Source: Persea americana (Eukaryota; Streptophyta; Magnoliopsida; Laurales; Lauraceae). From it: a DNA stretch of 64,000 nt. Under the pieces are notes generated by a model. It was not told the origin of the DNA and made no database searches. It saw only the letters and a program-made list of their open reading frames with translations. The stretch is taken from assembly GCA_029852735.1 (NCBI GenBank), contig CM056814.1, positions 8,697,501 through 8,761,500 on the forward strand, written 5' to 3'. Below are positions 20,487-30,946 of the stretch, piece by piece. The position numbers were made by a program, and so were the translations under genes. How positions within the stretch are numbered: position 1 is the first letter of the stretch; every line of letters starts with the position of its first letter.

Positions 20487-23400
20487 AGGTGCTGGTTTCC
20501 ACGCTTGCTTTCTTTTTTATTACTCATACATCTATACATTTTACTTCATCATTCTTTTTAGGTAGGGAAATATTGCCTATTCTTTCATTCTTTCACTTGC
20601 TGTTGGTCTATTATCATCAGAAAGCTTAAAAACCAATTAAAGAAGAGTAGTTGCTTTATACCCATTTCAGTTCTTCCAAGGTCCCCTATTTCACAGTTCC
20701 TTTCACAGCAGCATTTGAGGTCTGTTCTGTTGGCATTCTTTGATTCTTTTCTTCCTGAAAGGGAGGAACAAAATCATTATCTTATTCTTTAGCATTCTTT
20801 TTTTGTAATGTATTGGTTTTTATGTTGGGGCCTGGGGGTTATTGTTGTAAGTCATTAGTGTTGTTGGGAATTGGGACCTGGATCATTTATGTGGAATAAT
20901 GTCATTTAGTGTCATTGTATTTTTGGGCATGGGGTATCTGTTCAGTGCTTGTTTTCTTATAATTGATATTTGTTAAACAGAATCATATATGTGAAATAAT
21001 AACATTTTTAATAGAGTAGTTTTATTGTACTTAAACAGGATGAGATATTTGTCTTATTTCAATAATCACGGTAGTTTACTTGGTTAACTGAATGGGGATT
21101 TCATGCTGATACCTTCCAAGTGTACCCTTGCATTACATTGCCACGTTCACTCACACATACTTGTGTAGTGATGATTATTGATCTAATAAAGGCCAGCCAG
21201 GTGATGCATTTACGGACCTTTAAAGTATTTGGAATAATGAAACATTAAAACCTTGAGAAATTAAGGGTTGGAAGCCACGTTCACTCACACATACTTGTGT
21301 AGTGATGATTATTGATCTAATAAAGGCCAGCCAGGTGATGCATTACGGACTTTTAAAGTATTTGGAATAATTAAACATTAAAACCTTGAGAAATTAAGGG
21401 TTGGAATGGAAGGAATTTTATATAGCATCAACTTGGAAACAAAATTTTTTTTAAGGGAATGACGCGTGATTTTCTATTGGTTCTGGAAGAGTTCTAAAGC
21501 TGAACTCTGATGATGGTGTGCCCCCATGATAGCGGCTGGCTTTTAGTGTTATCACGTGTAAAATAGGTGATTATAATAGGAGTGGAATCACATGTTTTAC
21601 GTTTGTGACGTGTGATCAAGCTAAACGTGTTACAATTATGAGGATTCAAATTACAGAAACAGGACTCTTGGCCCCTGTTTTCTGCTAGAATGAGAGAAGA
21701 AGAGGAACATCCATCTCTGTCCACCGTTGGAGATGCAGTTAGTCCATTACAAGTGAATTCAGTGCCAACCGTCTTGGGCCACTATTAAAATGGAGCTTAG
21801 TCTGGAAGCAAAATGACACTCCAGAGTGCAACTGGTTTGTCTGAAAGGCAGCCATGAACTGTAAGTAGGTCAAATAATGGCCTGGCATAAAATTATCTTG
21901 ACCCCTGGCTGCGACGCTTCATTCAAGAACAAAGAGTAAACCACATTCATTAGTTGCTATTTTTCCTTGTTCTTCTTGCCCTCAGAAGTTGAGAGTAGGT
22001 TCTCTTAGATTTTAAACCTTCATCTAGCTTACAACTCAATCTGTGCCGTTGTCCTTGGATCGTGAGCGATGAAACTGGAATGGTTATGGCTTCTAGTAGT
22101 CATCATCCAGATGATGACTCCTTGTTTATATATATACCTTCTTTATTATATATACAATCGGTGCACTATAATGGGGCTTCATGACATGGTGCTACTCCTT
22201 GTTTTAATAGAGGATTAACTGTTTTACTTCAGATTCATCTCCCACAATCTAATCAGACACTACTGCTGTTTTACATCTATGATAAAATCCATTTGGTTTA
22301 GTCGCTGCTTCTGTTGGTCATTTTAGTTTCTCAGATATGTTGACTTTTCATTAAGTTTTTTTAATATTTATCTTTTTATTTCTTTAGTTTTAGTTATTTT
22401 ATACTTTCATTAAAAATAAATAAATTCCATGCTAAACCATGGTGCTTTGAGTGTGGGGTGTGCTATGCAAGCAAACAAGAAGATGGGTCCTTTTCAATAA
22501 GAAAAAACAAGACATGGTGGTTATAGAATGGATGAAGACAGAAAACAAAAATGGCCCTTTCCAACAAAGATTAGATCCAGGGGATCAAGTTAGGGCAGCT
22601 ATGATATCTTATTGGGGCTAATCATGTGAACAGTTAGGAAATCTTTGGCCTTTTGTTTTGATGGAACTGATAAGAGATTGGCAGGGTTCACCTTGTCTGA
22701 AATTAAAACACCAGGCAAAGGTATGCCATATCTTTATAATCATTTTTCCTTTCCAAATGATGCTGATATTTATGAGGATCTGCTCCTTTGCATGGAATTG
22801 AATATCTAAGAATTCATAGTCAAATGAAAATATGAGATCCAACAAAGGAAATATTAAAGATGTGAGGGTGAAGGATATTAGGTGGTAACGTAGAAGGATT
22901 TTTTACTTTTCTAGGATCTGAATTACTAGTACTGGCTGGGAGTTCATTTCCAATGACATGATGTGCAGGTGGGATTCATGGGTTCCCGCCCACCCCCACA
23001 CCCCCCCACCAAAAAAAAAAAAAAGAAAGAAAGAAAGAAGTATGCTGTTTTAGGCACCTATTGAACATCACTAAGATTGAATTTTGTTAAATTTCCAATC
23101 ACAATGTTGATTATTAGTTGTCATAACTTCTGTTCTGCCCCATGATGAGCAATGCTTGAAGAAAAGGACCAATGAAATTCACAAATTAACCCGTCTTTAA
23201 ATGGGAAAATTTACTTCACTAACAGGTGGGATGTCTTGCTTTTCCATGTGTGTCATGCGGCTGTGGAAGCCAATCCCCCGTATCAAGCTCTTGGTTTGCT
23301 TCAGGATACAGTGGATGTGTTGCTTTTCCTTGCCTTTAGATTCACATGTTCGTCATGGGCTATGAAGCTTAAGCTCATTAAAAAAAAAAAAAAAGAGACT

Positions 23401-23629
23401 GAAGGCATGACTGCTGACGAATAAATTTATATCTAAAAAGGAAGGTTGCAAGGCCAGACTTATCAGAATTCAGAAAGCTTGGTGATCGATAGTGATGAAG
23501 TCGATTGGTAGTATGGTAAACCAAGGTTGGCTATCATAAGCTGTGTAGATCAGCTGGTTGGAACATAGGTGTGTTAAGTTTGGGTGCTATTTTGGAGTAG
23601 CTTATGCAACAGATTCTTTCAACGAGACT
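20487..23629. other. 3' flank of SCL28 copy 1, no gene
   Basis: Noncoding, colinear with the flank of copy 2. It includes the 3' UTR, a local tandem repeat (21140-21406) and poly-A and homopurine runs near 22990-23040. No frame with protein-family signal was found. Confidence 0.75.
21140..21406 (+). repeat. Tandem duplication, 2 x about 134 bp
   Basis: Unit 1 (21140-21273) and unit 2 (21274-21406) start GCCACGTTCACTCACAC and end GGGTTGGAA, and differ at a few positions. The equivalent stretch in the second block (about 30010-30120) has one shortened version, so this duplication followed the block duplication. Confidence 0.9.
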
Positions 23630-23864
23630 GCATTTGTGCAACAAAGATTCTCATTTCTAAGGATTTTCATTTCTACGATAGAGAATAATCCCGCTTTTCT
23701 ACCTCTCAGATTTGATATAAAAACCCTTTCTATCAATGAAAATCAGTCCATTTTCTTCTCTTGTTCTTGTGGAAAATGCATGCACCAAATGATTGGAAAA
23801 GGGGCTCCACAAAAAATTTGAACAATTTCCCTATTTAGCGTGATTCCTCTCGTTGCACAAATGC
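23630..23864. mobile_element. MITE-like element with GCATTTGTGCAAC inverted ends
   Basis: The left end reads GCATTTGTGCAACAAAGATT. The right end, reverse-complemented, reads GCATTTGTGCAACGAGAGG. The element is about 235 bp and noncoding. A decayed relative lies at the distal end of the second SCL28 block (from about 32557), and another member is at 35532-35744. Confidence 0.6.
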
Positions 23865-23880
23865 ACCTGGGAGTTTTGAA

Positions 23881-24947
23881 AAAAGCATATTCCTTTTTCA
23901 GGAGATGTTACAAATTTTAGTCATGGTAAACAATGAAAGTAAATACAAAAGCCAAAATGCAACTATGTATTCAACCAAATGCCTCCACATCCAAAACATG
24001 TCATATCCATGTTCCTAGCGGTGGACATCTCAAGAACGTAAAAAATCTAGGGATAATGACCGTACAACTGCCCATATACCAGACAATTGCTTCAAAATGG
24101 TAAAAAAATAGATAATTCTTGCAAAGTTGTTTATATGAGAAATGACGCTCTAAAAATGATGATTTTTAAGCTTGCGATATCCTAGGGCTGTAGGATATCT
24201 CATGGTGCGATATTCCAGGTCAATAGGATATCAAACCATGTGATTTCCTACATTCATATGACGTCCTCACATCAATGAAAGGATTCTTACCGCGGTTCCA
24301 TTTCTTCATTTATCGGAAAGCAACATGCATGTTTTTTCTCTCTTTGGTAGAAAGGAAGAGGGTGAGAAAAAAAAAAAAAAAGGAATTTGTGCAATATCCT
24401 AAAACCCTAGGATATCTTACAAACCTAGGAAATCACACAAACATAAGGGTAAAATCACAACTTTTAGTATGTCATTTCAAGTACGAATAGCTATGAGGGA
24501 ATTATGTAATTTTTGACTATTTTAGAGCAATTGTAGAATATAAGGGCACTTCGACCGTCAATATCCCAAAAATCTATGACAACTATGTTGGCCTGCCTTC
24601 TCATTGTTGGCTGCCCCTACCCTTGACCACATTAAATTCAACTTTGATGATGTGCTCAAACCTAAAAATGGGTGTTCTTTTTTATAGGTGAATATGTAGG
24701 TCATGTTTGACAACCAAATTTCGGAAAATGTATTTCCTTTTCACCTATGTTCTGATAATTGTAAATTTCTGGGATTTGGACTATTGAAAATCCTCATTTT
24801 AGAAGGCTTCCAAGCCTGACCTCCTCTCATATAGTAAGTATGTTTACTAAATGATGTAGTCTGGAATTGATTTTCTACCATCTTAGATAGAAAGTGCGGA
24901 TCTTCGCCATCACGGAACACAAGAGCACAAATGGAGGGAAAAATGGA
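23881..24947. other. Single-copy spacer, no gene
   Basis: AT-rich sequence between the two SCL28 blocks. GATATC-type words recur (about 24175-24260, 24400-24430), but I see no periodic array and no coding signal. Confidence 0.6.
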
Positions 24948-25887
24948 GAGAAATTCTAAACTCACCCACCTCTTTTGTTGAGCACCCCCACATTTTAACA
25001 AAAAAATTACACACGATGAAAATACCCCTCTCCTTCTCCTTCCTTTTCTCTCCCTCTCTCTGCTCCGGCAGCACCCCCTAGCCAGACCCCATCACTTCAT
25101 CTCCCCCCACATCTCCATCCCCATCTCTCTCATCTCCTCCCACATCTCCATCCCCATCTTCCTCCTCTGCTCGTGCAACGCCGCTACCTTGCTCTTCTTC
25201 TCCCTTTCGATCTCGCCTCCATCTTCTTGCACTCCTCCTCTTCTTCTTCCTCCTCTCCTTCCTTTTCTTTCTCTCTCTTTTTTCCCTCTCTGCTTTGTTT
25301 TTCTCCTACTTCTCTCCTCCCTGTCACCGCTGCACCGGTAGCATATTCCGTGCATATCTCATGTGCACGGGTATGAAATGCCGTACACCTCTTTATGTGC
25401 AAGGCTCCAGAACTCTGTGCACCCTGGAGAAGACTCCGATCAAGGCTAGAGATGGTGCCTCGATCCTCTCCTCCATGCGCACCTCGTCTCTCGACACCTC
25501 CATCTACAAGTAAGACTGCTTCCGTGCTGACTGCTTTAGCGAGCTCGATGATCACGCTCTCCGGGCGCCCGATCCGCACGATAAGGTTAGAACTACGAGA
25601 CTGGAGGGAGCGGCGGAGGTCTGCGACGGATTTGATGAGAAAGGAGGTGTGGTAGGGGCCGATGCAGTCGGAGACGAACTTGCCAAAGTCGCAGGGGTCA
25701 AAGCAGAAGAAGGGGAGGAGGGAGAGGGAGTCGGCGTGGAGGACGGAGGCCGAAGGGGTTGGACGGAGGTGGCAGGAGTAGGGAACTGGGAAAACGAGAG
25801 GGAGAGGAGAGAAGATGAGGGTATTTTTGATATTTTTAAAAATGTGGGTGGGTCCAGCAAAAGAGATGGGTGCAAATAGAATTTCTT
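24948..25887. mobile_element. Pack-type Mutator-like element with captured gene fragment
   Basis: Long terminal inverted repeats: the left arm from 24948 (GAGAAATTCT, later CTCTTTTGTTGAGCACCCCC) and the right arm ending 25887 (reverse complement AAGAAATTCT, later CTCTTTTGCTGGACCCACCC) align over about 80 bp. A 9-bp target duplication with one mismatch flanks it: AAAAATGGA (24939-24947) and AAAAATGAA (25888-25896). Nine-bp duplications and long inverted repeats are hallmarks of Mutator-like elements. There is no transposase. The interior is GC-richer than its surroundings and contains a photolyase-family fragment, so this is a Pack-MULE-like gene-capturing element, located between the two SCL28 copies. 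Confidence 0.8.
25450..25750 (-). pseudogene. Photolyase/cryptochrome-family fragment (PHR2 or CRY-DASH-like)
   Basis: The minus strand encodes the N-terminal photolyase-fold part: SLLPFFCFDPCDFGK, GPYHTSFLIKSVADLRRSL and VRIGRPESVIIELAKAV. After a frame change near 25510 it continues as EVSRDEVRMEERIEA, matching the family's 'VYAHxEVSxDEVxxEERI' block. About 100 residues are covered. The frame change looks like a 1-bp insertion, accompanied by an in-frame stop where 'AH' is expected. The whole fragment lies inside the Mutator-like element, so it is a captured exon piece and not a functional DNA-repair gene. I cannot separate PHR2 from CRY-DASH with this fragment. Confidence 0.8.
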
Positions 25888-26167
25888 AAAAATGAAATCA
25901 TTTAGGCGCTGCACCAATAGACTCTAGCAAGGTGCCTCCTCTCTCCACGGCAAACTCCGCTGCTCCTTAAAAATCATTTGACAAATTTATGAAATGAAAC
26001 CAATTTTTCTCAGCGGTCTACATTGATTTCCATCCATGGAAATCATCTTGGCAATAGGATGGATGTGCCACGTGTACGGTTGCAATTAGTACACATCTTT
26101 GTCGGTGGACGGGGGCTTCCTCTTTTTAGTGGGTGGGAGAGTGAGACCAACCGAATCACAGCAGAGA

Positions 26168-26349
26168 TCAACGGTAACAAGAACCGGACATCTGCATGGA
26201 GCCTTTCACGTGCACCTCACGTGACGGCCCTTACTTTCACCATCCGTACAACAGCCCCACAACGGTCATTTGATTCTGCAACGCGGTAATTACCCTCCAA
26301 CGGTCATATTGACCGCAATCCCCACCGTCGGATCCCCATCCAACGGCCA
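26168..26349 (+). promoter_or_regulatory. Cluster of four MSA-like (AACGG) motifs, SCL28 copy 2 promoter
   Basis: TCAACGGTAA (26168), ACAACGGTCA (26259), TCCAACGGTCA (26296) and TCCAACGGCCA (26339), with CACGTG boxes at 26207 and 26218. Order and spacing match the copy 1 promoter. The two proximal motifs are unchanged between copies; the two distal ones have drifted from the consensus flanks. Confidence 0.75.
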
Positions 26350-26564
26350 CGACAAGGGAATCCCAAAATCTCAGAAAAATTCCCTCTTTTCCACGATCTC
26401 TGTTTCTCCATGCTCCTGAAAAATGAGATCAATCATCAGACCAAGAACACGAACATGAATGACAACAAGGAAAGGAAGAGCGGAAGACAAAACAAAACCC
26501 TTCCCCTCTTGAAAAGCAAGCGGTTTAGGGTTTAAGGGTTTTGGGTTTTTCCTTTCGCTTGAAG

Positions 26565-26591
26565 ATGTATCTCCCAAGGTTGGTTTTCTAG
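26565..26591 (+). promoter_or_regulatory. Short upstream ORF 1 (8 codons), SCL28 copy 2
   Basis: Reads MYLPRLVF then stop; paralogue of 17829-17855, keeping length and the last four residues. Confidence 0.4.
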
Positions 26592-26654
26592 CTTTCTTGA
26601 AGGGTTTTCGCATCTGGGTCTTTGCATTCTGATACAAAGAAGTTGCCGGGAACT

Positions 26655-26801
26655 ATGGAGAAGATGCAGGTTTCTGGAGCTGAGTTGGTTCTCAAATTTG
26701 TCTGGAGCTTGAGCTGCAAATGCAATGGAGTTCTTCTTCGCGAGGATTGCAAGTGCCGTTTCACCAGCCTTGAGCAGAAGAAGTTTGTACTACTCTTATG
26801 A
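26655..26801 (+). CDS. Conserved upstream ORF (48 codons) in SCL28 copy 2 leader
   Basis: Same length, start context and stop as the ORF at 17921-18067. Substitutions relative to copy 1 are F7S, D8G, I16V, R17W, H24N and H29R, all in the N-terminal part. The C-terminal 19 residues are unchanged. Its stop is about 430 bp before the SCL28 start. It is probably translated from the leader and may repress or condition the main ORF; this is inferred from the conservation pattern only. Confidence 0.55.
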   Translation: MEKMQVSGAELVLKFVWSLSCKCNGVLLREDCKCRFTSLEQKKFVLLL

Positions 26802-26812
26802 GTTTTCGCGCC

Positions 26813-26845
26813 ATGTTTGAAATCCGACATTGGTTTTTCTGGTAG
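26813..26845 (+). promoter_or_regulatory. Short upstream ORF 3 (10 codons), SCL28 copy 2
   Basis: Reads MFEIRHWFFW then stop; paralogue of 18079-18111 with two residue changes. Confidence 0.35.
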
Positions 26846-27231
26846 GTTAGACATTTTTTTTTTATATCTTGTATTCTTTATTCTTTGGTTCTTTGAAGCT
26901 GGTTTTCCATTTATATGTTTGTTTTTGAAAAATCAAATACCCCAATTCATTTCATCTTCTTCGTTCTTTACAGCTCGATTTCTACACTATTCTTTCTTGT
27001 GTTATACTTTAAAATTTCAGCCCTGAGCTTGGGTTTTTTCTTTAAAAAGACTTTCATTGCCTTTTGGATTTGTTCTATTCATTTATATAGAAAGCAAAGA
27101 TTCATTTGATTTTGAAAGAATTACAAAATACTTGATTTTGAGAGGGAAAGATAAAAGATAGAAAGGGGGGGATTGAATTGTTGTTTTCAAAAATCAAACG
27201 AGAAACAAGCAAAGTTGGAGGAGTGTAGAGG

Positions 27232-29286
27232 ATGTTGGCTGGGTGTCCTGCACTACTGTCGCCGAGGCACCGATTGAGAAGCGAGGCTTCCGTGCAGCTC
27301 CAAGCTTGCCATTTCCAGTTGCAGGACAAACTAGGTTCGATGAGCACACAGAGATTGGATCTCCCTTGCAGTTTTAATCGAAAAGAAGCAACCCCGCGAT
27401 CCCAATCTTCGAGACCTGTTGGCCTTTCAGTGGAGAAGCCACTTGATGCAAAGAGTGGTACTTACTCCATTCGGAGAAATGTTCGAATCCCATCTCACAT
27501 TTCCACCCAAACAGCGTTTTGGGATGGAAAAAGAGAAATTGAAGAAGGGTTTTGGGAGAAGAAGAGGAAGAGCTTGAAGAGGTTCTCAGAGCAGAGTTCG
27601 TCTGAGGAATCTTGTGTAAACAGGGCCAAGAGAAAAAGGAGCTGCAGTGGTAATGATTACTCCAAACCTGATATTTCTTTGGATGCAGAGAGGCTCGGCT
27701 TTGGCCAATTGGGTAGTGGCAGTGTCTGGTCTCCTCTCACTGTGGAAGATCCTTGCGTTATGCTTGGAATTACAAGCCTTTCTCAAGTTCCCTCTCCTGC
27801 ATCTTCTTCCGCTGAGGAAGAAAGGGTCTGTTTCATTCCTAGAGAGGACATCTTCCCACCCATTCCTTTCATAAACAACAATCCCTGGGTGGAATCTGTT
27901 GTGACAGAGATCACAGATAAAGGTGATGAGGGTGTTTATACCAGCGAAGGGCCAAAGAAGGCAAAATCAAGTTCTTCAAGTACTTCATCTGAATCACATA
28001 GCTTTGGCCCGAGGTTGAATGAGGAATCTTCTGCAATTGAAGTGGGAAATGGGTCTCATATTCCTTACACTGCAGATGGAGCCAGAACAACAGGCAATGG
28101 TAGTACACAAGAAGGGAATTATGGTCTGGAGCTTGTAAGCTTACTCGTGGCCTGTGTTGAGGCAATTGAGTCCAGGAACTTAGCTGCCATCAACCAGTTC
28201 CTTTCTAGGTTGGGTGAGATTGCCACTCCTGAAGCAGCCCCAATTCACCGTGTGGCAGCTTACTTCACAGAAGCTTTGGCTATTCGAACAGCCAAGCTCT
28301 GGCCTTCAGTCTTCCAGATCGCCCCACCTCGAGAGCTTGATCTTGCAGAGGATGATGTGGCGACGTCATTCAGGCTTTTCAACCACCTAAGCCCCATTCC
28401 TAAATTCCTTCATTTCACATCAAATGAGATGGTTTTGAGAGCATTTGAGGGGAAGGACCGGGTGCACATCATAGATTTCGACATCAAGCAGGGGCTCCAA
28501 TGGCCTGGTCTGTTTCAGTGCTTAGCTTCTAGGACTAATCCTCCGACCCATGTGAGGATTACTGGGATTGGCGAGTCGAAACAAGAGCTTCAGGATACAG
28601 GGGATAGACTGGCGGGATTCGCCTCAGCATTTAATTTGCCCTTTGAATTTCATGCGGTGGTGGACAGGTTGGAGGATGTGAGGCTGTGGATGCTTCATGT
28701 GAAGGAGCACGAGAGTGTGGCAGTGAATTGCATTTTTCAATTACACAAGGTTTTGTATGATGAGAGTGGTGGGGCATTGAGAAACTTGTTGGGTCTGATA
28801 CGCAGTACTAACCCGACTATTGTTCTCATGGCGGAGCAAGAGGCAGAACACAACCACCCAAGATGGAAAAGAAGGTTCTTGAGTTCTTTGGAATACTACT
28901 CTGCTATCTTTGACTCAATTGACTCTAGTGTGCCATTAGATAACCCGGCAAGGATCAAGGTAGAAGAGATGTTTGCAAGGGAGATCAGAAATATACTCGC
29001 CTGCGAAAGGAGTGACCGGGTCGAAAGGCATGAGAAGTTTGATACATGGAGGAGGTTGATGGAAGAAGGAGGGTTTAGATGTGTGGGAGTTGGAGAGAGG
29101 GAGACACTTCAAAGCCGAATGCTGTTGAAGATGTTCTCTTCTGAAAATTACAGTGTAATGAAGCAAGGAGAAGACGGCGGAGGGCTTACTCTCAGCTGGT
29201 TGGATCAGCCTCTATACACAGTGTCATCATGGGCACCCATTGATTTAGCCGGCAGCTCCTCCTCTTTGTCTCAGCCTACTAGTTGA
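27232..29286 (+). CDS. SCL28: GRAS transcription factor, Scarecrow-like 28 (copy 2)
   Basis: Single-exon 684-residue paralogue of 18489-20486, with nearly the same GRAS domain. VHIID is at residues 411-415 (VHIIDFDIKQGLQWPG), and the SAW end is LSWLDQPLYTVSSWAP. Relative to copy 1 it has extra N-terminal segments around KPDISLDAERLGFG and DIFPPIPF, both upstream of the GRAS domain. These may be ancestral residues that copy 1 lost. The intact frame, the conserved domain and the retained leader and promoter elements suggest both copies are active. Role: nuclear regulator of cell-cycle (G2/M) and cell-size genes, by family. Confidence 0.95.
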   Translation: MLAGCPALLSPRHRLRSEASVQLQACHFQLQDKLGSMSTQRLDLPCSFNRKEATPRSQSSRPVGLSVEKPLDAKSGTYSIRRNVRIPSHISTQTAFWDGKREIEEGFWEKKRKSLKRFSEQSSSEESCVNRAKRKRSCSGNDYSKPDISLDAERLGFGQLGSGSVWSPLTVEDPCVMLGITSLSQVPSPASSSAEEERVCFIPREDIFPPIPFINNNPWVESVVTEITDKGDEGVYTSEGPKKAKSSSSSTSSESHSFGPRLNEESSAIEVGNGSHIPYTADGARTTGNGSTQEGNYGLELVSLLVACVEAIESRNLAAINQFLSRLGEIATPEAAPIHRVAAYFTEALAIRTAKLWPSVFQIAPPRELDLAEDDVATSFRLFNHLSPIPKFLHFTSNEMVLRAFEGKDRVHIIDFDIKQGLQWPGLFQCLASRTNPPTHVRITGIGESKQELQDTGDRLAGFASAFNLPFEFHAVVDRLEDVRLWMLHVKEHESVAVNCIFQLHKVLYDESGGALRNLLGLIRSTNPTIVLMAEQEAEHNHPRWKRRFLSSLEYYSAIFDSIDSSVPLDNPARIKVEEMFAREIRNILACERSDRVERHEKFDTWRRLMEEGGFRCVGVGERETLQSRMLLKMFSSENYSVMKQGEDGGGLTLSWLDQPLYTVSSWAPIDLAGSSSSLSQPTS

Positions 29287-30582
29287 AGGTGCTGGTTACC
29301 ATGTTTTCTGTCTATTTTTTTATTTATCATACATCTTTACAATTTACATCATCATTCTTTTTAGGTAGGGAAATATTGCCTATTCTTTCATTCTTTCGCT
29401 TGCTGTTGGTCTACTAGGTATCATCAGAAAGCTTAAAAACCATTTAAAGAAGAGTAGTTGCTTTTATACCCATTTCAGTCCTTCCCAGGTCCCCTGTTTC
29501 AGAGTTCCTTTTACTGCAGCATTTGAAGTCTGTTCTGTAGGCATTATTTGATTCTTTTCTTCCTGGAGGGAGGAGCAAAATCATCATGTTATTCTTCGGC
29601 ATTGGAGGAGCAATATCAATATCCTATTCTTTGGCATTCTTTTTCTGTAATAATGTACTGGTTTTTCTGTAGGGGGTTTATCTTATTGTTGCAAGTTATC
29701 AATGTTGTTGGGAGTTGGGACCTGGATCATGTATGTGAAATAATGTCATTGAGTGTCATTGTCTTTCTGGGGCATCGGGTAGTTGTGTAGTTTTTTTCTA
29801 ATTGATATGTGAAATAATGTTGTCAACTGAGTAGTTTTGTTGTACTTTTAACAGAATGAGAAATTTGTTACACAGGAGCTGAATCCTTTTACATATATTT
29901 CAGTGATCTTAAGTATTTTAGTTGTTCAACTGAATGGGATTTTCACGCTGACACCTTCAAGTGTACCCTTGCATTACATTGTGATACCTTCAAGTGTACC
30001 CCTGCATTACATTGCCACATTCACACACACTTGCGTACCCTTGCATTACATTACCGACTCAGAAAGTTTTTGAAATGAATGGAACACTAAAACCTTGAGA
30101 AATTAAAGGTCGGAATGGAAGGAATTTATGTAGTATCATCTTGCAAACGATCATTTTTTTTAAGAGAATGGCACATATAATTTTCCTGTCGGTTGTGGAA
30201 GAGTTCTCAAGCTGAATTCTGATGATGGTGTGCCTCCATGATAGCGCTTTTAGTGTGATCATCATGTGCAAAACAGGTGATTATAATAAAAGAAGTGGAA
30301 TCACATGTTTTATGTGCGATCAATCTTACTGTGATTAGGATCCAAATCGATTAAACACAACACCCTTGGCCCTTGCTTTCTGCTAGAATGAGAGGAGAGG
30401 AACATCCATCTCTGTCCACTTTTGGAGTTGGTGTTAGTCCATCACAAGTGAATTCAGTGCCAACTGTCTTGGGCCAATTTAGTTTGGATGCAAAAATGAC
30501 ACTCCAGAAAGCAACTGTTTATCTGGCAGGCAGCCATGAACTGTCCGTTTGTCAAATAATGTCCTGGCATAAAAGTGTCTCA

Positions 30583-30946
30583 ACCCCTGGCTGCTCATAT
30601 GCTTCAATCAAGAACAAACAGTAGACCACATCTTCCTTCATTGCATAGATAGCTAAGGTGATTGTATTGATTGTCTCCATCCATCCCTCATAATTTCTAC
30701 CAAATAGAAAGAATTTGGTTCTTCCACCTCTTCCAAAATGGTGGACATATATTTCTCTTTTGATTGACCCCTGGCTGCTCATATGCTTCAGCCAAGAACA
30801 AACATTAGACCACATCTTCCTTCATTGCATAGATAGCAAAGGCGATTTGTATTGATTGTCTCTATCCCTCACACTCTCTACCATATAGAGAGGATTTTGG
30901 TTGTTCCACCATTCCAAAACTCTTTTTGGTGGACATATATTTCTTG
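30583..30946 (+). repeat. Tandem duplication, 2 x about 180 bp
   Basis: Units 30583-30766 and 30767-30946 both start ACCCCTGGCTGCTCATATGC and end GGACATATATTTCT. Each contains a short frame EQTVDHIFLHCID (unit 1) or its diverged equivalent, resembling the zf-RVT 'E..xHLFLHC' block, so a LINE scrap is possible. Copy 1 of the block has a single short version near 21897. Confidence 0.8.

Larger units (their letters stand above)
17345..23880 (+). repeat. Segmental duplication, copy 1 (SCL28 block)
   Basis: Colinear with 26055-33020. Matching stretches run through the promoter, 5' leader, coding region, 3' flank (for example GGTAGGGAAATATTGCC at about 20561 and 29365) and distal flank (GGTGGGATGTCTTG near 23225 and 32276). 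Similarity is highest in and around the gene and decays distally with small indels. Direct orientation; start-to-start offset is about 8.7 kb. Confidence 0.9.

Noticed and set aside
25092..25579. Arg/Glu/Lys-rich minus-strand frame
   Set aside because: Low-complexity translation of the polypyrimidine interior of the Mutator-like element. Only its first part (25579-25514) matches a family, and that belongs to the photolyase fragment.
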